Shown here in pieces: positions 60,923-64,000 of a stretch of 64,000 nucleotides of DNA. The notes below the pieces were generated by a model. It was given only the letters and a program-made list of their open reading frames with translations, did not search any database and was not told where the DNA came from. The DNA comes from Bradyrhizobium vignae (lineage in GTDB: Bacteria; Pseudomonadota; Alphaproteobacteria; Rhizobiales; Xanthobacteraceae), in contig NZ_RDQF01000016.1 of the NCBI RefSeq assembly GCF_004114425.1, positions 62,001 to 126,000 of the forward strand, in the 5' to 3' direction. Position 1 is the first letter of the stretch. Every line of letters begins with the position of its first letter. Both the position numbers and the translations under genes were made by a program.

Positions 60923-62794
60923 ATGGAATTACCCCTGCTGCATCTCGCCCTGGTGGGCACGCCAAACAGCGGCAAGACCTCGCTGTTCAACGCCCTGACC
61001 GGCAGCCGGCAGAAGGTCGCGAATTATCCCGGCGTCACCGTCGAGCGCAAGGAAGGCTTCTTCGTCACCCCCTTGGGACGCCAGGTCTCGGTGGTCGACC
61101 TGCCCGGCACCTACTCGCTGCGCGGCCGCAGCCCGGACGAGGAGATCACCCGCGACTTCGTGCTCGGCAAGGCCACCGGCGAGACGGTGCCCGATCTCGT
61201 GCTGTGCGTCGCCGATTCCACCAATCTGCGCCTGACCATCCGCCTGCTGCTCGAGCTCAAGCGCACCGGACGGCCGATGATCCTCGTGCTCAACATGTTC
61301 GACATCGCGAGCCGCCGCGGCATCACTGTCGACGTCGAGCGGCTCGCCAAGGAGCTCGGCGTGCCCGTGGTCACCTCGATCGCGGTGCGCAGGGGCGGCA
61401 CGGCCGACCTGCTCGCGCTGACCGACGAGATCTCGGCCAAGCTTGCCGCCGAGCCACAGGAGAACAGCTGGCGCGCGCTCAGCGTCAGCGAATTGCGCGC
61501 CACCCAGCGCGAGGCCGACCGCATCATCGCCGACTGCGTCAGCCTGCCTGCTAGCCCCGACACCTGGACCGCGCGGATCGACGCCGTGGTGCTGCATCCG
61601 GTCGCCGGCCTCATCGTGCTCGCGCTGATCCTGTTCGTGATGTTCCAGGCGGTGTTCGCCTGGGCGAAGCCGCTGATGGAGCTGCTGCAGTCCGGCTTCG
61701 ATGTACTCGGCGAGTTCGTCCACGCCACCCTCCCCGACGGTCTGTTGCAGAGCTTCCTTCAGAACGGCGTGATAGCGGGCGTCGGCAGCGTCATCGTGTT
61801 CCTGCCGCAGATCATCATTATCTTCCTGTTCATCCTGCTCCTGGAAGATTTCGGCTACATGGCGCGCGCCGCGTTCCTGATGGACCGCATCATGGGCGGC
61901 GCCGGCCTGCACGGCCGCGCCTTCATTCCGCTCTTGTCGAGCTTTGCCTGCGCCATTCCCGGCATCATGGCGACGCGCGTGATCGACAACAAGCGCGACC
62001 GGCTGACCACGATCCTGATCGCGCCGCTGATGACCTGCTCGGCGCGCATTCCGGTCTACACGCTGATCATCTCCGCCTTCATTCCGGCCAGGGACGTCTG
62101 GGGCTTCATCAATCTCCAGGGCCTCGTGATGTTCGGCCTTTATGCGGCCGGCATCACCAGCGCGCTCGTCGTCTCGTTCCTGATCAAGTTTTTCATGCTG
62201 CGCGACTTTGCGCCGGCACCGTTCATGCTGGAGCTGCCGGACTACAAAATGCCGCGGCTGAAATCGATCGCGATCGGCATCTACACCCGCGCCAAGATGT
62301 TCCTGGTGCGCGCCGGCACCACGATCTTCTCGATGATGGTGCTGATCTGGTTCCTGGCCTCGTTCCCGCAGCCGCCGGCAGGCAGCACCGAGCCCGCCAT
62401 CGATTTCAGCCTGGCGGCGATGATCGGCATGGCGCTTGCGCCGCTGCTCGCGCCGGTCGGCTTCAACTGGCAGATCGCGGTTGCGCTGATCCCCGGCATG
62501 GCGGCCCGCGAGGTCGCGGTCGCAGCCCTCGGCACCGTCTATGCGATCGAAGGCGGCAAGGAGGCGGCCGAGCAGATCGGCCAGGTGCTGGCGACCAAAT
62601 GGTCGCTCGCAACCGCCCTGTCGATGCTGGCCTGGTACATCTTCGCCCCGCAATGCGCCTCCACGCTCGCCGTGATCCGGCGCGAAACCGGAAGCTGGGG
62701 ATGGATGGGCGTGACCTTCACCTACATGCTGGTGCTGGCCTATGCCGCGAGCCTCGTGACGTACAACGTCGCCGTCGCGCTTGCGGCGGGCTAG
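60923..62794 (+). CDS. feoB: Ferrous iron transporter B
   Basis: A 623-residue Fe2+ importer. The N-terminal G domain has G1 GTPNSGKTSLFNALTG, G2 NYPGVTVERKEGFF, G3 VVDLPGTYSLRGRSPDE and G4 LVLNMFDIA; then a helical linker and about nine membrane helices with the Gate motifs (LEDFGYMARAAFLMDRIMGGAGLHGRAFIPLLSSFACAIPGIMATRVI and MIPGMAAREVAVAALGTVYAI). Shorter than E. coli FeoB, with no FeoC-like protein here. Iron uptake under low oxygen or low pH is the known role. Confidence 0.96.
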   Translation: MELPLLHLALVGTPNSGKTSLFNALTGSRQKVANYPGVTVERKEGFFVTPLGRQVSVVDLPGTYSLRGRSPDEEITRDFVLGKATGETVPDLVLCVADSTNLRLTIRLLLELKRTGRPMILVLNMFDIASRRGITVDVERLAKELGVPVVTSIAVRRGGTADLLALTDEISAKLAAEPQENSWRALSVSELRATQREADRIIADCVSLPASPDTWTARIDAVVLHPVAGLIVLALILFVMFQAVFAWAKPLMELLQSGFDVLGEFVHATLPDGLLQSFLQNGVIAGVGSVIVFLPQIIIIFLFILLLEDFGYMARAAFLMDRIMGGAGLHGRAFIPLLSSFACAIPGIMATRVIDNKRDRLTTILIAPLMTCSARIPVYTLIISAFIPARDVWGFINLQGLVMFGLYAAGITSALVVSFLIKFFMLRDFAPAPFMLELPDYKMPRLKSIAIGIYTRAKMFLVRAGTTIFSMMVLIWFLASFPQPPAGSTEPAIDFSLAAMIGMALAPLLAPVGFNWQIAVALIPGMAAREVAVAALGTVYAIEGGKEAAEQIGQVLATKWSLATALSMLAWYIFAPQCASTLAVIRRETGSWGWMGVTFTYMLVLAYAASLVTYNVAVALAAG

Positions 62795-63159
62795 CCCCTC
62801 CCAAAACAAAAACGGCGAAAACAACCCCATGCACAGTAGACGGGGATTGTGAAATCAAGGGCTTACGCCTGTGCAAGGAACCATCCGGCCGTCGCCCGGA
62901 TGGCGCGCCGCAAAACCCGGCATTTCCTCGCATAACGCATCGCTGGACCCCCTCCGCGCTCACATGCCTTGATCCCGACGTACCTGTTGCTCCGTCGGGC
63001 GAAACACGGGCACCATGGCATGGTCGAACAATGACCCACGCGGTGCTGGAGATTTCTTCGCGCGCTTGATTTGAATCAAGCCGGCTCTCGCAGCAAATCC
63101 AAGGATGACGCAAGGTCGTCGCAAGCTGGGCCCATTGTGGGGGGCACGGAGCGACCGAG
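62795..63159. other. Repeat-bearing gap after feoB
   Basis: About 365 bp with no supportable gene. It holds the dispersed repeat at 62803, a perfect CCATCCGG...CCGGATGG hairpin at 62881-62903 and otherwise unremarkable sequence. The hairpin may end the feo transcript. Confidence 0.5.
62803..62843. repeat. Dispersed repeat, copy 2 (inverted)
   Basis: Reverse complement of the unit at 20596: AACGGCGAAAACAACCCCAT then GCACAGTAGACGG. It starts 8 bp after the feoB stop. Both known copies sit near gene 3' ends. Confidence 0.75.
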
Positions 63160-63635
63160 ATGCCGTTGCTGGCGTACTTCTGGAAGATCGGCGCAGCATT
63201 GCTCGCGCTCCTCTTCGGGGCGGAATTTTGTGTGCCCAAGGCGCCGTCACCGAGAGGACGGCCGTGGAGCGGCCGGCCATACGCATTCACTCGGACCGAA
63301 AATGGCCCGAGCGCGTGATCCTCGACACGACCTTGCCGGCGGTCGCTGCGGAGACATCCGCGCCTTCGATCACTGAGCCTGCACCCCGCGCCCCTGCGGA
63401 GCTGCCGGTCGTTCGAGCGGAGACAACCGCGGTTGCCAATGCACTTGCGATGGTGCGCGCGGACTCGCCGCCGCGCGAAGCCATCCAGCACAAGCGGCCG
63501 ACTTGTCGCTGCGGTGCGGGCGCGACCGCCACGCTTGATGCAGATCAAATCGAACGGCTCGTCGAATTTGGGGTGAGGACGGCAATCGACGTCGCGGGGC
63601 GATACTCGCGATCCCGTCGGAACTGCGACCTTTGA
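63160..63635 (+). pseudogene. Frameshifted membrane-anchored protein gene
   Basis: The ATG at 63160 has GGAG 8 nt upstream and begins MPLLAYFWKIGAALLALLFG, a signal-anchor of a known rhizobial hypothetical family. In that frame it stops after about 50 codons. From about 63252 another frame continues with ERTAVERPAIRIHSDRKWPE, then RVILDTTLPAVAAE, the familiar follow-on of the family, running to 63635. Losing one base near 63249-63255 explains both parts. It may be a pseudogene, a recent mutation or a sequencing error. Confidence 0.6.
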
Positions 63636-63702
63636 TTTTAGTCAATGGCGGAGGTCATCGGCCTGTCAGGCTAGCTCGTCGTCCTGCAAAGGGAGAGAGT
63701 AC

Positions 63703-63984
63703 ATGGCTGGACATGCCAAGCTGATCGGATTGTTCGTCACCGCCGCGCTGTTCACGGCAGCGCCCCTGTCGCTCCGCTACTCGCCGGCGGATGCACTCGC
63801 CGTATCCGTCGATACCGCCGAAGCCCGCGTCGGGCGTCCCCTGACGCCGATGAGCGTTGCAGGCGTCAACCGCAGGGTCCATCGGCGGGCGTATTACGGC
63901 GCGGCAGCGGCGGGAGCTGCGGCCTATGGGGCCTATGGCTATCGCCGGGCTTGCGGATATTACCCCTATCCGCCCTGCTATTGA
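63703..63984 (+). CDS. Small exported protein with Tyr-rich C-terminus
   Basis: A 93-residue protein, start with a good ribosome site (GGGAGAG). Signal peptide: AKLIGLFVTAALFTAAPLSLRYSPADALA. After VGRPLTPMSVAGVNRRVHRRAYYGAAAAGAAAYGAYGYRRACGYYPYPPCY the mature part ends in Tyr/Gly/Cys-rich sequence with two Cys. It resembles the Gly/Tyr-rich protein at 2962 in style. Function unknown. Confidence 0.72.
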   Translation: MAGHAKLIGLFVTAALFTAAPLSLRYSPADALAVSVDTAEARVGRPLTPMSVAGVNRRVHRRAYYGAAAAGAAAYGAYGYRRACGYYPYPPCY

Positions 63985-64000
63985 GACGCGCGCGAGCGCA

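Overview
The window is GC-rich, gene-dense alphaproteobacterial chromosome. It looks like a member of the Hyphomicrobiales, most probably Bradyrhizobium. The support is a circularly permuted two-piece tmRNA with the tag ANDNFAPVAQAA next to an alpha-type SspB gene, DUF4169 and short rhizobial-type orphan proteins, many ABC and TctABC uptake systems, and several families of short palindromic repeats between genes. The genus is an inference from style and remembered families; no search was run. No tRNA, rRNA, CRISPR array, transposase or phage gene was recognised.

Layout. 1-2.7 kb: parts of nitrate/sulfonate/taurine-type ABC importers. 3-6.7 kb: a Gly/Tyr-rich exported protein, then glgC-glgA for glycogen synthesis and a SemiSWEET. 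6.8-14.3 kb: an extradiol-dioxygenase-like enzyme, a type B carboxylesterase with an altered nucleophile, a Baeyer-Villiger monooxygenase fused to an esterase, several small orphans and rlpA. 14.6-19.8 kb: malic enzyme, a lone TctC binding protein and a large mechanosensitive channel. 19.8-20.6 kb: a gene-poor stretch with a promoter/operator-like site and a truncated reading frame. 20.6-26 kb: livGFHM continuing without a gap into a PPK2 kinase and a patatin-like lipase. 26-35.9 kb: a NUDIX-like protein, a second sulfonate-type ABC system, a cupin protein, an osmoprotectant-type importer with a permease-binding protein fusion, and an ABC-2 exporter with a NEW3-domain protein. 36-38.8 kb: a membrane sulfatase-like transferase, then a degraded, repeat-rich gap.

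38.8-44.9 kb: branched-chain amino acid synthesis (ilvC; ilvI-ilvH plus a methyltransferase), with a leader peptide, inverted repeat and terminator in front of ilvI that look like a transcription attenuator, and two export-type carriers between. 45-51 kb: miaA and serB (divergent, 11 bp apart), a Do-family protease, and hflK-hflC-DUF2065. 51-56.6 kb: thyA-GNAT-folA and a complete tctB-tctA-tctC set. 56.6-64 kb: a single-domain chromate transporter, tmRNA and SspB (ribosome rescue and tagged-protein degradation), fumC, a DUF4169/RHH pair, feoA-feoB with an ICE-like site, a frameshifted gene and a small exported protein.

Most interesting points: the monooxygenase-esterase fusion with a Phe in place of the fingerprint His; the carboxylesterase whose nucleophile Ser is Asp (GSDAG); the liv operon with no binding protein that ends in polyphosphate kinase and lipase genes; repeat elements whose ends form the stop codons of neighbouring genes; and the resemblance between the SspB tail and the start of the nearby DUF4169 protein.
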